Made by a program: the position numbers and the translations under genes. A stretch of DNA of 17,733 nt from Firmicutes bacterium UBA1393. GTDB lineage: Bacteria > Bacillota > DTU025. The notes below the pieces were generated by a model. The model ran no database searches, had not been told where the DNA came from, and was given only the letters and a program-made list of their open reading frames with translations. Location of the stretch: assembly GCA_002305255.1 (NCBI GenBank), contig DBQN01000028.1:23215-40947 (forward strand), given 5' to 3'. Below are positions 6,144 to 13,845 of this stretch, one piece after another. Within the stretch, counting starts at the first letter, position 1. Every line of letters starts with the position of its first letter.

Positions 6144-7595
6144 CTATGGCGTGGGAGACGCAGGCCGCGCCGGTGACCCCAGCGAGCTTGGGCCCGCCGA
6201 TCCCGCTCTTGAGAGAGGCGCTGAGGTCGACGGTGCCGACGGCCCCACCGTCAGCACCGAAGGCTTCGGCTTGTATCTGTCGTTCGAGACAAGTTCACGG
6301 CGCTGTTCAGCACCATCCAGTTCGAACACCCGGTATACTGACACCTTATAGCCCGGCGCCCCTTTCTCGGTCACAACTGAGCTGCCCGGGGCCGCTGCCG
6401 GATCGACTCGCTGTATCTGGCTAGGCGCTATTGTGTCAGTGACCTCGGTCATGATCTTCACCGACATCCCGTCGGCGACATCGCCGAACACCTTCACGGT
6501 TATCGTGTCCGTGTCAGTGCTGGCCTTGATCATCACGTGCCTTTCAGTGTTGTTACGGAATTGAAAGTCAATGGCGCCATAGCTCACGGTGGCATCCCTG
6601 CCGAGCGGAACATATGCCACCGGAAGGGAGTGGTTCATGCGCGACCTGATCTCGAGCCCCGCAAGCAACACTGCGTTGTATAGAGTAGTAGACACCTGGC
6701 AGATGCCACCACCCACCCCGGGCACGAGTTCGGAATTGACGATCACATCAGCCTCGAGGAATCCACGGTCGACGGTGCGCGGACCGACGACCTCATTGAA
6801 GGAGAAGGTACCCCCCGGCGCGATGATCGTTCCGTCGATCTTCTCGGCTCCCAGTCTCACATTCACCGTGCGCTTGTAGTTGCTTGCAGTGAACTTGGTG
6901 GTGTACTTGCCGATGAGCTTGCGAAGGCCCAGGGCTTCCAGGTCTGACGTGCTCACTGTCGGACGAATTGTCTCAATGGGCAACTCCACACTGCGGCGCG
7001 AAAGGGAGAGTGTGGCCTGACGCAACAGCTCGGGCAGCTGGCGCGCTATCAGCCCACGGCCGTTGGTAGAAGGTTTGATGAGCACCTGATCGTCTTGCGT
7101 GAACGTGAGCTGTGCATCCACGGGTTCCATCCGCACTTCGGCCGCAATGGAGTACAGAGTGTCCATCAGCTGCTGCTGATCGGTGCTGACCAGTAGCGGA
7201 ATCTCGATGCCTTCGCGAGCTGCCTGCTTGCGCTGTGCATATCGGGAGAAGATAGAACCCGTTCTGCCTACCTCGTACGCCCCTGATACAGCGGCGTCAA
7301 CGTTGAAGTGTGTGCCGATGTCAGACGGGTACATGATCCAGGCCTCTTCACCGAGCCTCAGTTCTATAGGCGCTGACAGGCAGGCGTTTGCATAGCCCTC
7401 GAGCCGACGCCTGGCCTCTTCGCGGCTGACACCGCCGAGATCGAAGCCTGCTACGGTCACCCCTTCGACAATGGTTTCATCGTCGAACAGCATCGGAATA
7501 GCTGACCGCGACGCCAATGCGAAACCGGCGACCAGGCCGACCAGGACAACGGATATGGCGATCCTCAGGATGTGCGCTCTCGGTCGGGAGTCCAC
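6144..7595 (-). CDS. VanW-domain cell-envelope protein with PG-binding-4-like region and G5-like C-terminus
   Basis: The 483-residue protein resembles YoaR-type VanW proteins, which are membrane-anchored or exported and associated with the cell wall; biochemical function is unresolved. An N-terminal helix (about 9-30) anchors it. Residues 40-215 contain PG-binding-4-like repeats (VTVAGFDLGGVSREEARRRL marks the first). The VanW domain spans about 228-360, with FSFNEVVGPRT and VPGVGGGICQVSTTLYNAVL including Cys299. A G5-like beta segment (about 378-450, GYKVSVYRVFELDG) follows, then a Ser/Pro/Ala-rich tail. The start is the GTG at 7595, with GGGGGG about 13 nt upstream. It is divergent from yyaC across 119 bases and heads a run with the AtpZ-like and chrA genes. 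It need not confer vancomycin resistance. Confidence 0.88.
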   Translation of the reverse strand: MDSRPRAHILRIAISVVLVGLVAGFALASRSAIPMLFDDETIVEGVTVAGFDLGGVSREEARRRLEGYANACLSAPIELRLGEEAWIMYPSDIGTHFNVDAAVSGAYEVGRTGSIFSRYAQRKQAAREGIEIPLLVSTDQQQLMDTLYSIAAEVRMEPVDAQLTFTQDDQVLIKPSTNGRGLIARQLPELLRQATLSLSRRSVELPIETIRPTVSTSDLEALGLRKLIGKYTTKFTASNYKRTVNVRLGAEKIDGTIIAPGGTFSFNEVVGPRTVDRGFLEADVIVNSELVPGVGGGICQVSTTLYNAVLLAGLEIRSRMNHSLPVAYVPLGRDATVSYGAIDFQFRNNTERHVMIKASTDTDTITVKVFGDVADGMSVKIMTEVTDTIAPSQIQRVDPAAAPGSSVVTEKGAPGYKVSVYRVFELDGAEQRRELVSNDRYKPKPSVLTVGPSAPSTSAPLSRAGSAGPSSLGSPARPASPTP

Positions 7596-7714
7596 GATGT
7601 CGACACTACCCCCCTGTTACCTGCCTGTATACTACATACTCATCCGTCAGCCCTCATATACTGCAATTGCCGGTACAGCTCGCGGCCACATGTCAGCGAA
7701 ATGGGGGCGACGCC

Positions 7715-8332
7715 GTGAGAACCACTGATAACCGCCACGATGCGTCGGCGATTCCGTTGGACGTTGGCAGCATGGCCTCAGGTTGTCGCTGCAGGACCGC
7801 TTTCGACGCCCCCGGCGTCGGTAATGTGCTGGCTGACGCGATCAGACGATGCTTGGGCCCTCACCCCGGGAGAACCGGCGGAATCCTTCATGTCGTGTGC
7901 GTCGGGACTGACCGCTCAACCGGTGACGCACTGGGGCCGCTGGTCGGCAGCAAGTTGCGGGGACTCATCGGGCAGGAGCGCACGGTCAGACTGCTTGGCA
8001 CACTCGACGAGCCTGTGCATGCGGGGAACCTGACGCAAGCGGTGGCCAGCATCAACGTCACCAATCCTCAGCGCGATCCAGTGCTCGCCGTCGACGCATG
8101 CCTCGGCAAAGCAGGCAGCGTGGGGCAGATCACCGTGAACATGGGTCCCCTTCGCCCCGGAGCCGGAGTAGCCAAGGATCTTCCCCTCATCGGGAATGTG
8201 CACATCGCCGGGGTAGTCAATGTCGGCGGGTTCATGGAGTACCTGGTGCTCCAGAACACACGGTTGTCGACTGTGATGCGGATGGCAGATGCCATCGCCA
8301 GGGGGATCTACATCTATGTGTCGAACCCCTAG
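7715..8332 (+). CDS. yyaC: YyaC sporulation protein (GPR/HybD-like fold, DUF1256)
   Basis: YyaC is a conserved protein of endospore formers, related in fold to germination protease and hydrogenase-maturation proteases; its substrate is not settled. Signature blocks are HVVCVGTDRSTGDALGPLVG, then GNLTQAVASI, DPVLAVDACLGK and GNVHIAGVVNVGGFMEY. Acidic residues in TDRSTGD and VDACLG correspond to the protease-like active site region. The frame is open far upstream, but the GTG at 7715 has GGGGG at 7 nt and gives 205 residues, the same length as B. subtilis YyaC. It is the only plus-strand gene, close to parB as in Bacillus. Its stop overlaps that of the convergent phosphoribosyltransferase gene. 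The 119-base upstream gap shows no convincing sporulation promoter by eye. Confidence 0.92.
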   Translation: MRTTDNRHDASAIPLDVGSMASGCRCRTAFDAPGVGNVLADAIRRCLGPHPGRTGGILHVVCVGTDRSTGDALGPLVGSKLRGLIGQERTVRLLGTLDEPVHAGNLTQAVASINVTNPQRDPVLAVDACLGKAGSVGQITVNMGPLRPGAGVAKDLPLIGNVHIAGVVNVGGFMEYLVLQNTRLSTVMRMADAIARGIYIYVSNP

Positions 8333-8970
8333 CTGATACCCCATGCCTCGCAAAGCTCAGCGCGCACCTGATCGTCAGTGAGCTGGCGGAAGTGTTCATA
8401 GCACTGAGAGACCGATTCGAACTTGCGAGGCTGGTTCAGCACTATCACCAGATCCGCGTTGGCCTCCAGCCTATGGATTACATCCGGCGGACAGACCGGG
8501 GCGGCCATGATCAGCGCCGCGGCACCCTTGCCTGCCAGTGAGCGCGCTGCCGAAATCAGCGTGTGCCCCGTGGCGATACCGTCATCCACCAGAATCACGT
8601 CTCGCCCCTCCAAGGCAGGATATGCACGGTTCCCACGATACAGCTCTGCACGGTCGCGCAGTTCGGCAGCGGCACGCTGCACTTGCTCGCGAATGTAGTT
8701 TTCCGTCACGCCGTATACATGGAGAACGCGGCTGTCGATCACTGCGATGCCGCTCATGTCTACCGCGCCCAATGCCAGTTCAGGGTTGAATGGAGCACCT
8801 ATCTTCTTTGAGAGAACGATATCGACGTCACCGTCGATCGACTTGGCGACCTCTATCGCCACCGGAACTCCGCCGCGCGGGAGTCCCAGCACAACAGGGT
8901 TGTTCCAGCTGCGCTTCGCCAATAGTTGCCCGAGAAGACGCCCCGCTTCACGCCTGTCGCGATACAGCAT
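8329..8970 (-). CDS. Phosphoribosyltransferase-fold protein (type I PRTase)
   Basis: The 213-residue product has the PRPP-binding loop DVILVDDGIATGH (about residues 124-136), matching the type I PRTase signature of two acidic residues followed by GIATG. An N-terminal hood region carries VVLGLPRGGVPVAIEVA, and KKIGAPFNPELALGAV is typical of the large family often annotated simply as phosphoribosyltransferase. The nucleobase or other acceptor is unknown. The frame opens at a GTG at 8994, but that GTG lies upstream of the GGAGG; the ATG at 8970 has GGAGG 7 nt before it and is chosen. Its stop codon overlaps the yyaC stop on the other strand. It follows DUF4446 by 67 bases. Confidence 0.85.
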   Translation of the reverse strand: MLYRDRREAGRLLGQLLAKRSWNNPVVLGLPRGGVPVAIEVAKSIDGDVDIVLSKKIGAPFNPELALGAVDMSGIAVIDSRVLHVYGVTENYIREQVQRAAAELRDRAELYRGNRAYPALEGRDVILVDDGIATGHTLISAARSLAGKGAAALIMAAPVCPPDVIHRLEANADLVIVLNQPRKFESVSQCYEHFRQLTDDQVRAELCEAWGIS

Positions 8971-9037
8971 AGTACGGCCTCCGCTCACACGCAATTCGGG
9001 TGTACGGGCTACAGTCTACCCCTGTCGACGGACGTCA

Positions 9038-9562
9038 TCAGTCTTGCGCTACATCAGATCGAGTCTCTACGGCCTTCGCTATCGCCTGCAGCTCCTCGGT
9101 GGAGAGAACATGGGGCGACCGGCCTGCCCTGACGGCCTTTGCGTATATGCGCGTCTCGTATCTTCCTGCCATGCCGGTGATCACGACGCCGTTCTTAGCG
9201 TCGTCCAACAGTGCGACGGAGAAACTCAGCGCACCGCCGACGTCTTCGAAAGCATCGTACCGAACAACGCCAACATGCTGAACATGGCTTGTGCTGGCAG
9301 TTTCCAGCCGATCGAGCTGCTCCTGAGTGCGCTCGAGATTTCGAGCCAACTGATCAGCCCTGTCGATGTAGTCAAGGAGCAGTGTTTCGGCATCACCCCT
9401 GCCCTCGGCGCCAAGCAAACGTACGTAGCGCCTCTCCAGCCTGCGCAGTCTTGCGGTTATCACCAGAACGACAGCCAGCGCGACGGCAAGCACACCCGTC
9501 AAGACAATTGGCAGGAGATAGCCATTAAGTGCTAGTAAAGGTGAGACAGAATTTGATTCCAT
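9038..9562 (-). CDS. DUF4446 family membrane protein
   Basis: The 174-residue protein has one N-terminal membrane helix (about 14-36) and a Arg/Glu/Leu-rich probable coiled coil (about 38-92). A C-terminal domain follows with HVQHVGVVRYDAFEDVGG, then LSFSVALLDDAKNGVVITG and RYETRIYAKAVRAGRS. This layout and these blocks match DUF4446, a family of unknown function that commonly lies just downstream of parB in Bacillota. It follows parB by 41 bases and is probably in the same transcript. The ATG at 9562 has only a weak SD nearby. The single-helix plus coiled-coil plan suggests a membrane-tethered accessory, but no function should be assumed. Confidence 0.85.
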   Translation of the reverse strand: MESNSVSPLLALNGYLLPIVLTGVLAVALAVVLVITARLRRLERRYVRLLGAEGRGDAETLLLDYIDRADQLARNLERTQEQLDRLETASTSHVQHVGVVRYDAFEDVGGALSFSVALLDDAKNGVVITGMAGRYETRIYAKAVRAGRSPHVLSTEELQAIAKAVETRSDVAQD

Positions 9563-9603
9563 GTTCAGCCCGGCCGATACGGCCTCGCCCTCCTCGTCAC
9601 GCC

Positions 9604-10494
9604 CTATGGCCGGACTGCGTCTCCGGCCCCGAGTATTATGTCGAGAATCCTGTCGAGATCTTCTGCTGCGTAGAAGTCAATGTGAATTGCTCCCCTGCTT
9701 GGAGAACCCGTAAGTTTCACCTTGGTGCCAAGGCGCTCCGAGAGACGCCCGATTAGCAGCGCTACATCTGGATCGCCATCGCCGTCGCTCTCGGCACGTT
9801 TTGTTTCACGTGAAACATTTGATGAGATGTCTCTGGCGACTTGCTCTGCCTGACGGACGTTGAGCCCGGCCTCCACTATGTGATCGGCGAGCCTGGCCTG
9901 TATCTCCGGGTTTTCAATGGTCAGCAGGCATCGGGCATGGCCCACAGAGAGCCGCCCCTCTGCGAGGTGCTCTTGCACCGATGACGGGAGATTGAGCAGC
10001 CTGACCGAGTTGGCTACAGCCGGCCGGCTTCTGCCCACTGCGGCAGACACGTCCTCCTGCGTCATACGGAACTCATCCATGAGCCTTCGGTAGGCTGTGG
10101 CCTCCTCAATCGGGTTGAGGTCTTGCCGTTGCAGGTTCTCGATAAGGGCTACCTGCATCATGGCGGCGTCGTCCATCTTCTTGATAACAGCGGGGATAGT
10201 GGTCAGCCCTGCCAACCTGGCTGCCCGCCACCTGCGCTCGCCGGCGATGATCTGGTAGCCGCCGCCGGGAACGCGCCTCACCACCACAGGTTGTATGACT
10301 CCATGAGCCTTCACTGACTCCGCCAGCTCGTTGAGCGCCGCCTCGTCGAAACTGCGCCGTGGCTGATATGGGTTTGGACTCAACTCGTCTAGCTTCAGTT
10401 CCATGGTGGAGATGTCAGCCTTGTCGGCTACGGCATTGTCATTCTCAAATATGGCGCTGAGCCCCCTGCCGAGGGCTCTTGGTCTGGCCGCCAT
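9604..10494 (-). CDS. parB: Chromosome partitioning protein ParB / Spo0J (CTPase clamp)
   Basis: ParB binds parS, hydrolyses CTP to form sliding DNA clamps, recruits SMC and activates ParA. The 296-residue protein begins MAARPRALGRGLSAIF, whose LGRGL segment is the ParA-stimulating N-terminus. The N-domain (about 30-125) includes NPYQPRRSFDEAAL, HGVIQPVVVRR and the CTP-binding GERRWRAARLAG, then ALIENLQRQDLNPIEEA. The helix-turn-helix domain (MTQEDVSAAVGRSRPAVANS) follows, then a C-terminal dimerisation domain. The ATG at 10494 has GGGAGGGAG about 8 nt upstream, and only 2 bases separate it from the parA stop. A parS site lies inside the gene and encodes residues 226-231. Confidence 0.97.
   Translation of the reverse strand: MAARPRALGRGLSAIFENDNAVADKADISTMELKLDELSPNPYQPRRSFDEAALNELAESVKAHGVIQPVVVRRVPGGGYQIIAGERRWRAARLAGLTTIPAVIKKMDDAAMMQVALIENLQRQDLNPIEEATAYRRLMDEFRMTQEDVSAAVGRSRPAVANSVRLLNLPSSVQEHLAEGRLSVGHARCLLTIENPEIQARLADHIVEAGLNVRQAEQVARDISSNVSRETKRAESDGDGDPDVALLIGRLSERLGTKVKLTGSPSRGAIHIDFYAAEDLDRILDIILGAGDAVRP
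9802..9817. promoter_or_regulatory. parS: parS site (16 of 16) inside parB
   Basis: TGTTTCACGTGAAACA is a perfect match to the Bacillus parS consensus. It lies within parB, where it encodes Asn226-Val-Ser-Arg-Glu-Thr231. A parS embedded in the parB/spo0J gene is a conserved feature of Bacillota chromosomes (established). Confidence 0.95.
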
Positions 10495-10496
10495 TG

Positions 10497-11264
10497 CTAA
10501 GCTCCCTCCCTGCTCATGATCTCTCCGGCAAGGCTTCTGTAAGCTTCGGCGCCTCTTGACTTGTCATCATAAAGGGGAATTGGCAATCCATAGCTCGGCG
10601 CCTCGCTGAGGCGAACGTTCCTTGGGATCGCGGTGTCGAACACTCGCTCGGAGAGATTGCGCCTCACGTCCTCTACTACCTGTTGCGACAGGTTCGTCCT
10701 TGAGTCGTGCATGGTCAGCACGATCCCCTCAATGGCGAGACCGGGGTTAAGGTGTTTTCTTACCATTTCGATTGTTCTGAGCAACTGGCTGAGGCCTTCA
10801 AGCGCGTAGAATTCGCATTGAATAGGAACCAGCGCCGAGTCGGCCGCCGTCAACGCGTTCAGAGTGAGTAACCCCAACGAGGGAGGGCAATCGATGAGCA
10901 CGTAGTCGAACATGGCCCTCACATCGGCCAGAGCGTTCTTCAACCGGTGCTCCCTCGATATCAAGCTCACCAGCTCGATCTCTGCCCCTGCAAGGTTCAG
11001 AGTGGCCGGCACTATCTCCAGGCCTTCAACACACGAACGCATCATGACGGAGGCCAGCGGCGTGTCGTCGATGAGCACGTTGTATATGCAGTGCTTCACT
11101 TGCCGCTTGTCGATGCCCAACCCGGAGGTGGCGTTACCCTGCGGATCCATGTCTACCAGGAGGACGCGCCTCCCCGCCATCGCCAGGTACGCCCCTACAT
11201 TCACCGTGGTCGTAGTCTTGGCGGTGCCGCCCTTCTGGTTCACTACTGCCATGACCTTCCCCAC
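10497..11264 (-). CDS. parA: Chromosome partitioning ATPase ParA / Soj
   Basis: ParA forms ATP-dependent DNA-bound dimers that are released by ParB, and in Bacillus Soj also regulates DnaA. The 255-residue product carries the deviant Walker A motif NQKGGTAKTTTTVN, LLVDMDPQGNATSGLG (Walker A' region), DYVLIDCPPSLGLLTLNAL (Walker B) and VPIQCEFYALEGLSQLL. The frame opens at a TTG at 11279 and also has an ATG at 11270. The GTG at 11264 is preferred: GGGGGG lies 7 nt upstream, and the resulting N-terminus VGKVMAVVNQKGG aligns with Soj, which begins MGKIIAITNQKGG. No noc gene lies between rsmG and parA; the gap to rsmG is short. Confidence 0.95.
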   Translation of the reverse strand: MGKVMAVVNQKGGTAKTTTTVNVGAYLAMAGRRVLLVDMDPQGNATSGLGIDKRQVKHCIYNVLIDDTPLASVMMRSCVEGLEIVPATLNLAGAEIELVSLISREHRLKNALADVRAMFDYVLIDCPPSLGLLTLNALTAADSALVPIQCEFYALEGLSQLLRTIEMVRKHLNPGLAIEGIVLTMHDSRTNLSQQVVEDVRRNLSERVFDTAIPRNVRLSEAPSYGLPIPLYDDKSRGAEAYRSLAGEIMSREGA

Positions 11265-11360
11265 TGCCATACCCCCCAAGGATGCTCCATATCACTTCGC
11301 CGACGGGGTTCAATGTCCTTCCCCAGTTCAGCTTCCTGCGCAGGCTAGCCCTGGGTGATT

Positions 11361-12095
11361 TCACAGTGGATTCTTCGCGATAGCTGCCGACTTGCGCGGG
11401 TATGCAGGAGCGCTACGAGATTCCTTCCTTATAGATACTAGCCTGCGTTCGCCCTGCCCTCGCGGAAGCATCACCTCGGTCACGCACGGTCGAGCTCCTC
11501 CCAGCTTTGCCGCGGCCCTCGCGCCATCAGCCAGTTCATCCTCTACACGCGGCCCCTTCATCGCAACGAACCATCCACCGGTTCTCACGAAGGGCATGCA
11601 GTATTCTGCCAGGGGTGACAGGCTGGCCACGCCTCTCGCCACCGCCAGATCGAACCGTTCGCGGTAGGCGGTGTCATGGGCGAGATCCTCGGCACGCCCG
11701 TGCACCACCTCCACGTCGTCAAGGCCGAGCTCACTGCAGACGTCCTTCAAGAACCTGACCTTCTTGCCCACGCTGTCGATGAGCAGCGTGCGGCATCCCG
11801 GCTGGATGATGCGCAAAACCAGGCCCGGAAACCCGGCGCCCGAGCCCACATCTACGACAGACGTGTACTCCCTGCCCGCGGGGCTCAACAGGCAGGTGAG
11901 GGAGTCTACGAAATGCTTGATGGCCATGCCCTCATCATCCGTTATGGACGTGAGGTTCATCACTTCGTTCGCGGCCAGCAGCAGTCGCCTGTACTCGCAG
12001 AACGTATCCAGCACGCCGGCGCCAACCTCTATCCCCAGCTGCGATGCGCCGGCCTGTACCAGCTCGCGAAATCCGAGATCCATCAACTCACCCAT
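11361..12095 (-). CDS. rsmG: 16S rRNA (guanine527-N7)-methyltransferase RsmG (GidB)
   Basis: RsmG methylates N7 of G527 in 16S rRNA using SAM; loss gives low-level streptomycin resistance in other bacteria. The 244-residue protein contains NLTSITDDEGMAIKHFVDSL, the SAM-binding motif VVDVGSGAGFPGLVL, then LIDSVGKKVRFLKDV, VVHGRAEDLAHD and FDLAVARGVASL, all typical. The C-terminal 25 residues are basic and low-complexity. The ATG at 12095 overlaps the mnmG stop by 8 nt (ATGGGTGA), so translation is coupled; GAGAGGG precedes it. A second in-frame ATG four codons later is an alternative start. Confidence 0.95.
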   Translation of the reverse strand: MGELMDLGFRELVQAGASQLGIEVGAGVLDTFCEYRRLLLAANEVMNLTSITDDEGMAIKHFVDSLTCLLSPAGREYTSVVDVGSGAGFPGLVLRIIQPGCRTLLIDSVGKKVRFLKDVCSELGLDDVEVVHGRAEDLAHDTAYRERFDLAVARGVASLSPLAEYCMPFVRTGGWFVAMKGPRVEDELADGARAAAKLGGARPCVTEVMLPRGQGERRLVSIRKESRSAPAYPRKSAAIAKNPL

Positions 12096-13821
12096 CTGCC
12101 CTCTCCCGCTCTCTCAGATGCAGTGTCAGCGCCACAACATCTGCCGGCGTCACTCCGGGTATTCGTGAGGCCTGACCCACCGAGGACGGCAAAGCCGCTG
12201 CCAGGCGCTCACGCCCCTCTGCTGATATCCTGTGCATGGCTGAGTAATCAACATGCGGCGGAATTGCCCACCGCTCGAGCTTGCGGAACTCATCCACCTG
12301 GCGCTGTTGCTTCGCTATGTAGCCTGAAAACTTGCGCTCGATTTCCACCTGTTCTGCCGCCTCGTCAGAGTACCGACTGCACTCCGGCGGCACTTCTTCA
12401 CCGCGCGCGACGCACTCGATGGCCCGCGATCGAGCAGAGAATTCACGCCACCTCTCGTCATTCACCAGACCGATGGCCCTGCCTAAGGGTGTAAGCCTGA
12501 GATCGGCATTGTCTTGCCTGAGCAGAAGGCGGTACTCGGCTCGCGCAGTCATTATCCTGTATGGCTCGTCGGTACCCTTCGAGACAAGGTCATCTATGAG
12601 AACCCCGATGTACGCCTGCGAGCGGTCGAGTACGAACCGGGCGTCGCCGCCACCGCATCTCAGTGCCGCATTGACTCCAGCCACCAGACCTTGAGCAGCG
12701 GCCTCTTCGTAGCCTGATGTGCCATTGATCTGCCCGGCGAAGTATAACCCGCTGGTGTCTTTGCTCTCAAGCGTAGGCCAGAGCCGAGTGGAGTCTATGG
12801 CGTAGTATTCTATGGCGTAACCGTACCTTATGATGTGGACGTTCTCAAGCCCCGGAATGGTGTGGATCATCGCTTCCTGAACGTCGACGGGCAGACTCGT
12901 CGATATGCCTGAGAGGTACATCTCAGTGGTGGACCGTCCCTGCGGCTCGACATAGACCTGATGGCGGGGCCTATCGGGAAACCGATCAAGTTTGGTTTCG
13001 ATGGAAGGGCAGTAGCGCGGCCCCGTTCCGGTGATCGCACCACTGAACAGAGGGGCCCTGGCCAGATTAGCCCTGATGATGCTGTGGGTTGCTTCGCCTG
13101 TGTACGTTACCCAGCAGTCCATCTGCGGCTCCGACGGCCGTACGCTCATGAAGGAGAAACCGCTCGCCTTCAGATCTCCTGGCTGGCGAGCCATCTTGTC
13201 ATAGTCCAGTGTGCGCCCGTCCACCCGGGCCGACGTTCCTGTTTTGAACCTACGCAGCGAGTAACCGAGGGCCTTCAGGGACTGCGCGAGTCCGATAGAA
13301 GGCGGTCGCCTGTCGGGGCCTGACTCTGCCTGCCAGTCGCCGATGAACACTCTGCCTCCAAGGTAGGTTCCTGTGGCAACAATCACTGCGCGAGCGCTAA
13401 TCTCACCATGTTCGGTGGTCACGCCGACTGCGGCCCCATCCCTGACGAGCACCTTCTCCACCAGGGCCTGTCGAAGCCTCAATCCCGGCTGCTCCTCGAG
13501 GGCTCTGCGCATGCGCGCTGAGTATGCCTCTTTGTCGATCTGCGCCCTCAGTGCCTGGACGGCCGGGCCTTTAGAGGTGTTCAGCATGCGCATCTGCAGG
13601 CAGCACTCATCTGCAGCGATGCCCGTTTCTCCTCCGAGGGCATCGATCTCTCTCACAAGGTGACCTTTGGCGGGCCCCCCAATGGATGGGTTACATGACA
13701 TCGCTGCGATCGTATCGAGGGAAGACGCGATTCCGAGCGTGCGGCAGCCCATGCGGGCGCAGGCCAGGGCGGCCTCAACGCCTGCATGCCCCAGGCCGAT
13801 CACGATGACATCATAGTCCAT
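12088..13821 (-). CDS. mnmG: tRNA uridine-5-carboxymethylaminomethyl modification enzyme MnmG (GidA), unusually short
   Basis: MnmG is the FAD-binding partner of MnmE that modifies U34 of certain tRNAs. The 577-residue product has the Rossmann start DYDVIVIGLGHAGVEAALA (GLGHAG rather than the common GGGHAG), MSCNPSIGGPAKGHLVREID, RRFKTGTSARVDGR, TEMYLSGISTSLP and the FAD loop GLYFAGQINGTSGYEEAAAQG. The C-terminus has EQVEIERKFSGYI and GQASRIPGVTPADV. Typical MnmG has about 620-630 residues. Here the stretch between FSARSRAIE (near 461-469) and the EQVEIERK block (near 490) is about 50 residues short and lacks the usual LLRRPE segment. The frame is intact, so this is a deletion rather than a frameshift. 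The ATG at 13821 has AAGGAGGG upstream. Confidence 0.95.
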   Translation of the reverse strand: MDYDVIVIGLGHAGVEAALACARMGCRTLGIASSLDTIAAMSCNPSIGGPAKGHLVREIDALGGETGIAADECCLQMRMLNTSKGPAVQALRAQIDKEAYSARMRRALEEQPGLRLRQALVEKVLVRDGAAVGVTTEHGEISARAVIVATGTYLGGRVFIGDWQAESGPDRRPPSIGLAQSLKALGYSLRRFKTGTSARVDGRTLDYDKMARQPGDLKASGFSFMSVRPSEPQMDCWVTYTGEATHSIIRANLARAPLFSGAITGTGPRYCPSIETKLDRFPDRPRHQVYVEPQGRSTTEMYLSGISTSLPVDVQEAMIHTIPGLENVHIIRYGYAIEYYAIDSTRLWPTLESKDTSGLYFAGQINGTSGYEEAAAQGLVAGVNAALRCGGGDARFVLDRSQAYIGVLIDDLVSKGTDEPYRIMTARAEYRLLLRQDNADLRLTPLGRAIGLVNDERWREFSARSRAIECVARGEEVPPECSRYSDEAAEQVEIERKFSGYIAKQQRQVDEFRKLERWAIPPHVDYSAMHRISAEGRERLAAALPSSVGQASRIPGVTPADVVALTLHLRERERADG

Positions 13822-13845
13822 GGCTCGCCCTCCTTGCCGCCGACA

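Noticed and set aside
7596..7714. Sporulation sigma-factor promoter for yyaC
   Set aside because: CATACTC at 7635-7641 resembles a sigma-G -10, but no matching -35 lies at 17-18 nt upstream. No convincing sigma-A promoter for VanW was found either.
11286..11313. TTGAAC-16-TATGGA as a parA promoter
   Set aside because: Both boxes are poor matches and transcription would start at or past the probable start codon region.
11265..11360. Remnant of a noc gene between rsmG and parA
   Set aside because: The gap is under 100 bases with no coding remnant. Many Bacillota lack noc, so its absence is ordinary.
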